Part shown: positions 52,501 through 63,409 of the stretch, in pieces
Position numbering within the stretch: the first letter of the stretch is position 1
Layout: every line of letters starts with the position of its first letter
NCBI GenBank assembly: GCA_963969365.1
Contig: OZ017763.1
Span: forward strand, 1,488,001-1,552,000
DNA length: 64,000 nt
Direction: 5' to 3'
Source of the DNA: Asterochloris sp. CNOR1
Lineage: Eukaryota > Chlorophyta > Trebouxiophyceae > Trebouxiales > Trebouxiaceae
The notes under the pieces: model-generated
Databases searched by the model: none
Seen by the model: the letters and a program-made list of their open reading frames with translations, nothing else
What the model was told of the DNA's origin: nothing
Position numbers and translations under genes: made by a program

Positions 52501-55500
52501 CCTAGCCTGGCTTCAGGGCTGCTGCTCAGACAGGCAGCCGTGCTCATCTGCAGTCATGTTCACTCTCGTCTGCAGAGGAACAACCTGTCCACAGAGGGGG
52601 CCCTGTTCAAGCCTCACGATGTGACACAGAGCAACTTCCGCTGGGACCTGCCCGCAGGCCAAGTGCAGTACTTTTATGAGTGAGCCTAGCCTGAGTTGGT
52701 GCTGTAGTGTTTCACACAACAGGCTGCAATGCTGCTTCTTCCCACACCAACAGGCTGCAATGCTGCTGGTGAGTTACACTGACTAAGGCGGTCTCTTGTG
52801 CACCCACCTCACATCAAGTCTGCCAGGAACAGTTTACTTGCTTGCGATATCTGCAAGCCAGCTGAGGCTGGCAGCACACTGGGGATGTAGTGCCTTCACT
52901 GCAAGGGGACATGGCTGCTGCATGATTGTGCCCGCTGCTGAGACGTGCCTTGCTCTTGTGGGTGGACATCCACTTTGAGCACGTGCAGCAGAACAGCTCA
53001 CTTGAAACTTGCCTCCCTCTGCCCCAAGCTGACCCTGAGTCCCTCAGGCTACAGGCTTGCGAGCCACAAGCAGGCCCTCTGGTGCCTTCACTCAATGTGT
53101 AGACCCTGCAAACTGTTGCCCTGCAGCCTGGAGATTCCAAAGAAGTCCACACAGTACTTCCAGGACTTGTACAATCTCAACCAGGGCATTGCAGGAGCTA
53201 TTGCACCAGGCAGGGTCCCGTTTGTCTTTGACAATGTCAACCTCCCTGCGGTGAGAATTCTTGGTGTTGTGAAGTCAATCTGGGATCCCAGGTAGCTGTT
53301 GGTGCCAGCATGAGGCTGTAACGTACCTTGTTTTGCTGTGCGCCGCTGCTTTCAGTGTCATAAGGTGCATCTCTCCCGGCAGCCCTCCCATGCCATGACG
53401 CCATCAGACATGATGGTGCTCTGCCCTGCAAGAGCTGAGTGCCTTAATGTGCTCCCTGTGCAGAGGCGATGAACAGAACCATGACAATGGGCCTTTGTGC
53501 TTGTACAAAGGATGCATGGCTTGCAGAATGGCCTGCCTGCAGGTGGTCAACTATATGGCTGTCATGGCCCTGCTGCTGAATCAGGACCGGTGCACCAAGA
53601 ACTTCAACATCTACTGGGACCGCACTGGGACCAATGAATGGATGTTTGTGAGCCCCGGCTGTCTGCAGAGAAGCTGCCTTCACAGCCTGCTGCGGGGAAC
53701 TGGCAGAACTGGTTCTCTGGACGCAGAACACAGCAAAGCTTTGGGGCCTGGTTCACCCCAAGCCAACTTTACACACGCGTCCTGTTCCTGCTGCATGAAC
53801 AGCATGTATTGGCTGGCGTCGGCCTTCTCTTGCTCTGCCCAGCCAGCCGCTTCCTGGTGTCAGCAAGCAGGCTGCCCTTGCCTCTGAATCATGGGGCCTG
53901 ATCAGTTCCGGCGATCACCCCTCCCTGAGGCAAGAGAATGCTTGCTGGGCGTCAGCGGCAGGCTGGCGCGCTGCAGCACTGTCCACCTCACACCTTCTGT
54001 TATCTGCTCCTGCAGCTTGCTGAAGACCTCAAGAGCGCCCTGGGCGCGGACAGCGGGCTGGGCGGCGCGCCTGCCACAGACTACTGTGTGCTGGAGTGCG
54101 AGCAGTGGAACTCGCCGCTCTACTGTGACCACAACCACACGCAGGTAGCGCGCCAGGGAGGGTCTCTTGAGCAGCAGTACTTTGCATGAAGCCATTCTCT
54201 GCTGGCCTGAAGGACAGCCACAGAGACTAGGCAGGTCGCAGACTTTTGGGTAGTGACTCAGTGTGACTTATAGGTCTAGGCGATGCAGTGCCAGCAGTGC
54301 ACACTATGCTCTGCTGCGACCAGAAATGCTCCTAGGTTAGTGTGGGATTATCCCAAATACTGGGTGCCTCAGCAAGGAGGGTGGGATGCACCACTGTGAT
54401 CACCACCACAGGGGGTTCCAAGTGCAAGACTTCTGCAGCCAATTCTGAGCACCTGGGTGTGCTGCACTGATTGGCTCCTGCACATGCAAGGGCACCTACG
54501 CGAGTCTATGGACCATGCGCGAGATGTGGCAGCATGAGCCACAATGCTACTAATGGCTTGGAGCCATGCTGCTGGGCTAATGGCTTCATTACTGTGCACG
54601 CTTGGCTGCGTGCCTGCTGCACATATGCACACCTAGCCTATTGCCTGGTTGAGACATGCTGTTTTTGGTTAAGGCAAGTGCAAGGGCCATGCGGCTGCGG
54701 ATCCATGTGGTTCTGCGCTCCCGGCCCCTCACAGACCCTGCCCGATGCTGGCAGCCCTCATCACAACTCCTGATCATTGTCTTCACTGCAGGACAGCACA
54801 CCTACCTCCCCCTGGACCCTCCATACTGTCTCATGCAAAAGCTGTAAGTGTCAAACCCTTCACTTGACCCCTGCAGGAGATCACCACAACCTCCCCATGG
54901 ACCTTCATCACTGCCAACTTCAATGAACTCAATGGGCGGCGGCTGGCCCAGGCAGGCCACCGCGCCCTCAGGCAGTATGGCCCTGACCACACTGAGCCCT
55001 CAGAGGGGAATGTCAATGCAACTGACCCAGAGGGGCCCATAGACACTCCCAATGCTGACCTCACCAAGGACGGTGAGAGGTGCTGGCAAGCGCTGCACTC
55101 TAGGTCACGCCAGCTGCTGTGTGCATGTCAAGCAACAGCAAGAGCTGGCCGTCCGGTAGGCAGATGCAGTGCTCCAGCCACCAGGCAACTGCCAAGTACA
55201 CACAGCTTGCTTTGCTGCCAGCAGCTTAAAGCACAAGCATGCTCTTATCTGCTGCGCTGAAAGTAACCACTAGCGGCAGCGCAGCAGTTGCAGATGCAAG
55301 CATTGGCCTGAGCACCTCCACACACATGCGTTGTGCCTGCAGGCTCTATCAATGGTACTGCAGCCACCTTCAACTACCTGATTGACACCATACTGGCCAT
55401 CCCTGACACACGCGCAATGTACCTACGCCGCCTGCGCACCCTCATGGACCAGTTCACGGGAGGGCAGCTGGCCAGCGTGAGCCCTCTGACCTGTTGTTCA

Positions 55501-57424
55501 GGCTCAGGAGCCGTGTTCTATGGACCACTGTGCAGGGGGGGGGGCTGGCTAGCGTAATGCTGGGCTGTGGCGGTGTATCCAGGATGTGGCAGCTTGCGTA
55601 CTCATGATGCTTCAGGCCAGATGCCTGAGCACTGGATGAGCTCTACCACAGCCGTGCCAGTGTGGCGGCTGGCCCAACTCCGTGGTATGCACTGCCCCCA
55701 GCAGCACCATAGTGGGTGGGTGTAGCAAGGGAGCAAGGCAAAGCTGCCGCTGCTGCCATGCTCTTTGCCTCGACTCCAGCCGCTGAGGGGCTGTGCTCAG
55801 TGCTGCAGATCGTGACGATGTACTACAACCAGGTCAAGGCCTCAGCCGAGGAGGACAACTCTGTGTGGGGCATCAATGACCCTACCCTGGGCTACACGTA
55901 AGTCTGCACCCCTCAGATGTCAGGGCCAGGGGCCTGCTGAGATCCTCCATGTACAGCAGGTTGCTGAGGATGTGTGGGGCGAAAACCTCTGTCACTGCAC
56001 TCTAAGTGTAGGATTGCATTCTGGATTTAGACGGGGCTTTGAGCTCCTCACCTGAGGGGGCAGACGCCCTGCTTGTTTGCAGAGGCTGCTGAATGCGTCT
56101 TTGTGCTTTGCCTTGCACAAGCCCTGCTGTCCTGCAGGTGGCTCCGCCCAACCCAGGCCTGTGGCTGCTGCACGTTTGCACAGTCCCCGATGATTAGACT
56201 GTCACTCTTCTGCACTGCGACCACCTGTCCCTCCCTGACCCTGCACCTCAAACAACTGCACTAGGAGCCCTGCCTGTCTGCAGCTCTTGTGCTGCTGTGG
56301 TGATTGACCCTGCAACTATCTGTCTCTGACACCTGCTCGCCTGCCTGCGCAGCAATCTACTCTGTCTATGTACCTTACCAAATGCCGTTGACATGCCTTC
56401 ATCCCTGCACTCCCTGCACACAGCTCATCTAGTACCAGCTGCCCGCGTCAGACGCCGCTCTGGAGCCTGCTGTACCCGATTCTGCCCCACTTTGCCCTGC
56501 AGGCAACTAATCCAAGATCAGCTGCCGACGCGCAAGAACCAGCTGTACAATATCTACGGACCAGGAGGGCCCAACGCCATGATTCCTACTGCCCAGCCAC
56601 CCGGGCCCAAGCTGGCCTTTGGCAGCTCCGACGTAAGCAGCGGGGCGGGGCAGTACCTGTCGATCACCAACCCCAACACCTTTGCCGTTGACATCAGCGG
56701 GTACAAGCTGCAGGGGGATGCCACCCTCACCCTACAACCAGGTAGGCAGCGCTCCTTGCCAAAGGATCGCCCCGGGTTTGCGCTGCAGCATGGACCCTTC
56801 TGAGTCCACACCCAGGTGACACCAGGGCGTACACTTCATCCTGCCGGTTTGACTCAGTGCACCAGCACAAGATGCAGTTGCCTCCAAAAGGCTGCTGTTG
56901 CGTCTGCTGCCTGCCTGCAGGTGGTGTGGTCCATGTCAATGCCATTCTGCACCCGCCCTACATGACCATTTCACAGGCATGGTCACGCCAGCCAATGGCA
57001 CTGCCCATTTCTCTTGACATATGTTCTGCCCAAGGTTGCCTACCTGAAGGGATGCCTGTCCTGCCTCTGACTTCCTGCACCTGCCGTGCCCATCGACGTG
57101 GCCATGCTTGCCTCCAGGCAGCGTCATACCGGCCAATACTACCCCTTACTGTCCCAGCATCGTCATCTGAGACTCAACACACATTGAAGCCTGCCCTGCA
57201 GATGGCCTGTTGCCACATGGCCTGCGCCTGCCTCTGCAGGCGTGGTAATTCCAGCCAAGGGCACCCTCTACCTTTCCCCAGACGTGGTTGCCTTCCGCAG
57301 CCGCACCGCTAGCCCAAAGGGCGGGGAAAGCAACTTTGTGCAGGGCAGCTACAGCCCCCAGCTCAGCTCAGGCTTCAGTGTGACCCTGGTGGACCCCAGC
57401 GGGGCAACAGCTGCCAGTCCCTGA
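43547..57424 (+). CDS. Secreted CotH-family protein with two lamin-tail domains
   Basis: Large extracellular or cell-wall protein, about 870-920 residues. Exons: 43547-43631 (signal peptide MILTRHAIKRFAGLLLLAL), an unresolved second exon (perhaps 44009-44158), then 44747-44836, 46792-46938, 47581-47672, 47946-48104, 48373-48524, 48771-48841, 49153-49283, 49537-49693, 50478-50593, 52008-52116, 52576-52679, 53127-53250, 53543-53647, 54016-54144, 54877-55072, 55343-55476, 55809-55897, 56503-56741, 57240-57424 (TGA); phases chain from 44747 on. Domains: lamin-tail (VISEVSAS, DWVELLN), a linker typical of such proteins (NLYTASIPG, YGTVVQGP, LPTLHWF), CotH (FYDNVFTARRG, SMYYEPGEKSYIREA, GMFTLVEKQDNEYL, NYMAVMALLLNQD), and a second lamin-tail (YLSITNPNTFAVDISGYKL). 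CotH proteins are atypical kinases, but here the usual DG reads DR and WDxD reads EDLK, so activity is doubtful. Confidence 0.93.
46478..46727 (+). repeat. Intronic decayed copies of the start of CotH-gene exon 46792
   Basis: The exon starts CAG|GGCTGGAGCCTCTCAGCCGG. Related segments with the same GGAGCCTCTC or GAAGCCTCTC core and a following AGCAACC or GCATCC block occur at 46478-46535 and 46668-46727, and weaker ones near 46273-46316. The 46668 copy also keeps the GTCTCCTGCAG acceptor context of the real exon. Confidence 0.75.
46999..47296 (+). repeat. Four intronic decayed copies of the end of CotH-gene exon 46938
   Basis: The end of the 46792-46938 exon (CTCACAGGGAGCAATCAG followed by GTCTGT and a CTG-rich tail) recurs in diverged form at 46999-47045, 47090-47140, 47168-47215 and 47250-47296. 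The shared pattern is GACAGGGGCC or ACAGGAGCC, then CAGGT or TAGG, then GCAGCCTGCTGCAT or a variant. The period is about 80 bp, like a degenerate tandem array grown from the exon-intron junction. Confidence 0.8.
51123..51940 (+). repeat. Five intronic decayed copies of the start of CotH-gene exon 52008
   Basis: The exon begins CTGCCTGCAG|AGAGGCTGGGGCCCC. Copies of the acceptor plus the first coding bases lie at 51123-51150, 51419-51450, 51563-51600, 51705-51740 and 51909-51940. The nearest one (GCCTGCAGAGAGGCTGGGCA) is almost identical over 19 bases, and similarity falls with distance from the exon. Confidence 0.8.
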
Positions 57425-58973
57425 CAGCTGCAGTGCTACTACGCCAGCCACATAGAAATTCAGTGTCAAGACCCTGTGTGTCTCAGTTTCAGCTTGCTGT
57501 ATACACACCTTTTCAATGGCGATGACAGGCCCCGCCCATTTGTGCTCTGCGCCTGTCACTTGCTTTCCCACCTCTTTTCGTCCTGAAATGCACGTGAAGC
57601 ACAACGGCTTTTGTGACGAGATCTTCTCATGCTCACCGGTGAGCATGCGGTACCGCCTGACAAGCTTGTCTCAAGTACGCTCGTGGTGGGACACCCTCCC
57701 CTCATTGATATCAACAGAGCTAAGCTCACCAGCTGTTCTCTGTTCTCTTGTTGTGAAAAGCAATCAGCTGATTGCAGCCTGCAAGCTATACCTGCAGAGC
57801 ATCACTTGCAGCTGGTGGCAAAGCATGCAGCTCAACTGCGCTCACTTGGTGATTGCTGTGGTGCTGCGCGCAGACGGCAGGTACCAACAAGGGAACGATT
57901 GCCCTGGAATGCTTGCCCACAGCAGATTGACTGCACTCAGGTGACTGTGGGCCTTTGGAACATTCTATGACACTCACATGGCCTGAGCAGTCTTTGTAAC
58001 ATGTCTTTGTTGCACTGTGATGGACAGCCTTCCCAGAGTGAGCTTGCTCAAATGCACTAAAAAAAAAAGTGCCGCACTTTCTGATTTGATGCAGAAAAGC
58101 TGAGCTCTACCTGTCCACAGATTTTGTGCATTCATGAGCAGTGCATTTTGGTATCTGGATGCTGAGTTACAGATGCTGAGGCTGAGAGCTAAAGCAAAGT
58201 GAGGCATGCTTGGGCAGTGGCAAGTGCAGGTCTTTCATATGCATGGGCCCAAATCTGGGATCATGCCCAGGACTCAATGAAAATGAATGGCCATAGGGCC
58301 AGGCCAAGACTTGGAGAAGTCAGCAGAAATGGTCTGGGATTCCACATAGGTCTGTTGCCAGCTGCTGGTGCCTCAGGAGACCGGGGGTGCCCCAGCTGAG
58401 CACATCAGATCCGGAAGGCGTCATGAACAGCTGCTTAGGGGGGCTGTACTCAGCCAGCTTGTAGCAGCTGGTGCTGACTGCAAGCCTCTGGAACAAATGT
58501 GGCCCACCACTGCTCATTCTAGGCTGCATGGTATGGCTGGGGCAGCAAATAAGGGGGGAAAATATGCACCAAAGAATGCTGCTGCTGCTGAGAAGGCGCG
58601 GGGGCCAAAAGCTGACTCTGGTGGCCCGCTGTGCAGCTGCAGGAGGGTGTCAGCAAAGGGACGCTGTGCAATCAGTAGGCTGCTGCCAGCTGCTCAGGCA
58701 GGCACAGGCGCTGACTGCATCCAGCCGTGCAGCTGGAGGAGGTCCAGCATCTGCAAGCAAGCTCACACGTGAGTGGGAGATTTCCATCTGCCATGGCACA
58801 TACCTCGATACCTGCTGAGACAGCCCAGGCCACAGCAGCCACAGCAAGGTGTACAGGGCAGGCAAGGGCCAAACCAGCAGCAATTTGGTGTACAGGCCAG
58901 GTCATTTGCAGAGCTATCAGACATGCTTGTAAGCAGCAACAGCGTTCAGTGGTCAAGTAAGCAAACCTCGCAC
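57425..58973. other. CotH-gene 3' flank and unresolved 3' end of DNA2
   Basis: About 1.55 kb with no confidently assigned exon. It must hold the 3' UTR of the CotH-family gene (plus) and the final coding exon or exons and 3' UTR of DNA2 (minus), since the last resolved DNA2 exon ends in phase 0 without a stop. TGTAA at 57995-57999 could end the plus-strand transcript. A ten-A run occurs at 58059-58068. Confidence 0.5.
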
Positions 58974-61900
58974 CTGAGCAAAGTGGGGCACAGAGCGCAG
59001 CGTAGTCTGGGAGCCCAGGATGACCAACTTTGCCTGCGCGCATAAGCAGCGATGAACAGGCCGATGCTTTGCCTTGCACACAGGAGTGCCTGTGCACGCC
59101 GCAGTGGCAGACCACCGATCAGGAAGCTTGTTTGCTTCAATGGCGCCTCTACCACCCAAGGCAATGTAGGAATGTCTGCGCTCTGCTGAAGAGCAGCCAG
59201 GTAGTTGGGAAGTTATAAGCAAACCTTAGGTCTGCTTGACTTGCAGATTGCTGTGCAAGCACAGCAAGCACAGCAAAAGGGCATGGTGTGCCTGTTGCCG
59301 AAGCGGTGTTGGCAGCAAGCTCGGCCCACACGACGCCTGCTCTGGAGCGCCGCCAGTATCAAAAGCAGTTCTCAAAGGCAGTGTCAGATTTGTTCTACAC
59401 ACTGCATCAACAGCATAGCAAACCACACCTTGGCCCTCGTGACTGCCACATTAAAGCGCCGCCAGTCCAGAAGCAGCCTGCCAGCGTTACAGGCTGAATT
59501 GCTGCGCACAAGAGACAGCAGAATTGCGTCCTTGTCCCGTCCCTGGTACTTATCAATTGTCAGCACCTCCAGAGTTGGCCACCGCTGCTTGGCCTGCTGC
59601 TGCATCAGGGCCACCTGCAAATACAAACAGGCTGGCAGGTGAAAGCACTCTGAAAGAGTCAGTGGCTCCACTGAATGGGCAGCACTACTTGCCCTGCTGA
59701 AACAGCAGGGCTGCCTGCAGGCTTGAACAGTCTTGAGTGGCGGACACTGGTCGAGGCAGCTGGCATGTGCCGGCGATGGGCTCACTTGCTGCAATAGGGC
59801 AGGCACACACAGGCTCTCAAGGGTTACGCACTCCCAATAACTCCTCCAACAAATGTGCATCTTGGCCTGTCGCTGCTGCAAGATTCAACTGCGTCACACA
59901 ATGATCACTTTATGACAACACCAATCACCTCGTGAGGTGGGTGGCTGGCTCATTCAGGCCACCTCTTCTTGCATCAGTTCCAAAAGGCCTTTCAACATTT
60001 GCTTGCGGCAACATGAGCAAGGCACTTGTCTGGCCAGTACCTGGCTTATCTGAAGACCCGCTTGCTGCTTGTGTCAGCCCCGCAGCAAGCAACAAATCCG
60101 CCACCCCGCCCTGCCTCACTGATTCTGCTCAGCCAAAGCAGAGCTGGGGCAGAGCCCCACTCATGGCTGAGACAGGTCTGCAGCGATCCTTGGGTCCACC
60201 ATTTGCCCTGCCAGCCCTGCCCTGATGCAGGCACACCACGACAGGCTCACCTGGGCCCTGTAGGGAGACAGGACGCCGATCTGCTGCTCCGACAGGCCTG
60301 CAGCAACCATCGCGTCCACCACCTGCCCCGCCAGCCCTGCTTCTGTGGGGTTGCTGATGGCGTCGCCCTGCTGCAGCTCGCGGCCTGCCACCCCCAGGCT
60401 GTCTGTGTCCAGGAACACCACCCGCTGCTCCGGCTGAAGCACCTGCATTGCACTGACGCTCCTATACAACCCCCGTCTGTCCCTTCCGCAGGTAGCTAGA
60501 GTCCTCCTGCTCCGGCTGCCCATGCCCAGCCAATGGGAAGCCGACATGAACATATATTGCTGCTGCAAGCTCGAGCACCCTGCAGCTTCTGCAATGGCAG
60601 CACTGTTGTGCTGTAGCCTCAAGCTGCTGATTGAGCATCCCGCTTGCCTGTTCACAATGATTCTGCATCCAGCACAACTCCCGTGTGGGAGCACGGTCTC
60701 TGGCCCGGCCACATGTTACAGGTCTGGGCACACTTTAGGAATGCCGGAGAGCAGCATTTGTACCATCCACCGGCTGAGCTAACGGAGGCTGGGTCTGGAG
60801 AGGACACAGCACATGTAGGGCAAGGCTGCCAGCTGCCACTGCATTGTCGCCACATGTGTGCCAACCTCAAACAGACCAGGATACAGGTTCTGCATGTCTT
60901 GATGTAGCCTTACCCGCTGGAGCCACTGCGGCAGGCCTCCAACGACGCCAGGCTGCAGGGCCAGGCTGCGGGCTGCCACTGCCTCGCTGCCGCAGGTGAG
61001 CTGGCCCCCATAAACAATGGTGTTGGCCAGCAACATGATGTCAGCTGCCATGCGATACTGCATGCTGAGCGCGACTACTGCCTGCATGGCACAAGCAAAC
61101 TGACGTGAATTTGACACAGCCGCAGGCTTGCTCCAACAGTATGGTGTCTGCGTCAACAGAGGCTTGTGGGGTGCAGGGTGAGCGGTGCACACAGACTGGT
61201 GCTCAGCGCTGCGCCTTTACACTGCAAGCGGCCTGTGGGGTGTGCAGGCTTGCCTGGGGAGGGTGGGGGGGAAGAGTTGGCTGGTGCCAAGGCCCCCTTC
61301 CTCGGCTCACCTGGGGGTGAGCATCGCACAAGTGCTTGAAGAGGCTGGTGCTCAGGCCCCCATCCTCTGCCTCCCGTGAGGCCACCAGCGGCGGCAGCTG
61401 GTTTGGGTCGCCCACCAGCACAAAGCACCTGCAGCGACATTGTGTCTGATGGAGCAGATGGCGCAAAGATAGATCCTGACTTGGTCACCACAGCCCCCCA
61501 CACTTCCACCATAAGGGCTGCCCTGTGAGGGTGCAGACAGAGCTGTACAGAAGTGGCATGGGCAGCCTTACAGGCCATCGGAAGCGGGCAGGTGCTGCGG
61601 CACACACGTGGAAGCAACTATGTTGGCAGGATCGCTTCCCTACTGATGCAGAAGTCATGCCCACCTGGCCATGATCAGCAGGTCCAGGCCTGTCCAACAG
61701 CACTCAAGGGAAGAGATGGTCCATCTCTCAGTGAGCAGCAAGCTTGGGCTTCCAGCAGAACCTAAGAGAGCCCACCTGGCCTTCAGCAGCGGGCCCAGGC
61801 TGGCTGGCAGGGTCATCTGGCCTGCCTCGTCCACGATGCAGCAGTCAAACTCCTGCCCCTTCAGCATGGGGTGGTTGGTTCCCAGACAGGTGCAGGCCAC

Positions 61901-63409
61901 CTGCATTCACATTGTTGCATACACAGCAGTCACAAATGTTCGCTTCCATTGCAGTTGGTCCCCGGGCTGGTGCAGCAGATGTTTGGAAGCACAAGTCCTG
62001 GCCCTGCAATTGGGGGTTGGCTGGTTCACAGGCTGGTGCAAGCCCCCCTGCATGCAGCACATCTGCAAACAACCTGGAGTTAGCACCAGTACTGGCCCTG
62101 GAGTTTAGGATGCAGCCGGGGCGGGAGCCACTCATGTCGAGGCTCTTTTTGTGAGCGGGTTTGACCTGACAAAATCGTCATGATGACGCAGGCCATGCAG
62201 CTGCTCTGACTAGGTGGCACATGACCCAGACGTTGCTGTGCCTATGCGATGCTTGACGTCATTGGCTGTGCAGCTGACATGCTGAACCAGCTGCAGATCA
62301 ACCAAATGCAGCTAGTTCGGCTATGTCATGCAGGAGGCTGTAAACCTGCTGAGTTAGCCAGTGAAGCAGCAGTAGGCAATTTTGGTTGCAGCTCAGGCAC
62401 ATCATTGACAGCTGGGCCCTCTCTGAGAAAACCTGGGTGTTAAAGTCAACAGTCAGCTGTGCAGCACTCCCAGACCTAAGGTACTGCCGCTGCCTTGTGC
62501 ATGATATGCAGCAGCTGACCCTGTGAATCACATCTGCCTCTTGACCATTCCGGAGTTTTCAGACTTAGCAGCATGACGATGACAGCAAACTCTGCCTACC
62601 TGCCATATTGTCATGCTGTTGCCTGCCTCCCCACAAACAGACAGTAAGAGTGCAGCCCAGGGCACGACCGAGCAGCACAGCGTACCACTGGTGTTGTTGC
62701 AGCTATCCTTTGCATGCCCGCCACGCTTTGGTCTGGGTGGTGCCTGGCCCCCATGACCCAGTCCCTCAGCTCTGGGTGCACACTGTCTGTGCGACCCAGG
62801 CGCACAAAGGGCACCCCTGCAGGCAGTGCAGAGAAAGCTACCCTGCCCTGCACCTCACACTAAAGTCTACCACAAGTGTCACCATGCCCTGTGACTTAGC
62901 AGCCTGCACGTGTTTCTGTCCACCTGCCATTCATCCCAGACTTCACAAGTGAGTGAGAGGCTCGAAGCATGAGAGTAGTTCACGTCTAGATGCGCCTTGC
63001 AAGACTGCTGGCCCACTAGCTGCTTTTGCTGTGCAGCTCAACCAGACTGGGTGCTCGCATACTGGCATCAGAGCCAGTTGAGGTGTTAGCAGGCAGTCAG
63101 CCTGGCATGGCAACGTCAGATACTGCTTTGTACAGGCGCACAATGGGTGCCCTTGCCCTCCCCAGGAACCCCGTCAGAGTCTGAACACTGCCACACCACC
63201 CCGACAGGGCATTCATCACTGTCTCAAGTCACCGCTCACCTGTGGCCTCCAGCTTGAGCAGAATGTTGTCCACAGCGCTGTTGGTGTAGGAGCTGATGAG
63301 CACGCGCCTGCCACGGGCGACCAGGGCACGCACGGCCTCCACAATCGTGCTGGTCTTCCCCGTGCCAGGCATGCCGATGATGAGGGCGTAGTCATGCGCG
63401 CGCAGCACG
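58974..63409 (-). CDS. DNA2: DNA2 nuclease/helicase, helicase domain (N-terminus beyond window)
   Basis: Superfamily 1 helicase of the DNA2 family, acting in Okazaki-fragment processing and double-strand-end resection. Exons (minus): 63409-63240, 62816-62725, 61900-61776, 61428-61311, 61081-60914, 60442-60251, 59614-59429, 59033-58974; phases chain. Motif I is [12 protein letters not shown] and motif Ia [53 protein letters not shown] (motif II), [12 protein letters not shown] (motif III), [10 protein letters not shown] (motif IV), [25 protein letters not shown] (motif V), [13 protein letters not shown] (motif VI) and [14 protein letters not shown] follow in DNA2 order. The nuclease domain and iron-sulfur cysteines should lie upstream, past the right edge or in unresolved sequence at 63410-64000. 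A short exon may be missed between 62725 and 61900. The C-terminal exon is not resolved. Confidence 0.93.
60175..60232 (-). repeat. Intronic decayed copy of a DNA2 exon segment
   Basis: The intron after the 60442-60251 exon contains a block that, read in the same direction and frame, gives [18 protein letters not shown]. The real exon reads [19 protein letters not shown]. The copy is therefore a partial tandem duplicate of the exon 3' half. Confidence 0.85.
61941..62055 (-). repeat. Two intronic decayed copies of the start of the VACTCLG exon of DNA2
   Basis: The real exon starts at 61900 (minus) with its acceptor and codes [15 protein letters not shown]. Two blocks upstream on the minus strand (61978-61941 and 62055-62006) align with it base by base over 30-45 bp with substitutions; the farther one also keeps a GCATGCAGG acceptor-like start. 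Confidence 0.7.

Noticed and set aside
57974-58529. Final DNA2 exon or an independent gene on the minus strand
   Set aside because: The open frames here lack any DNA2 C-terminal similarity and no junction to 58974 could be phased with confidence, so nothing was called.
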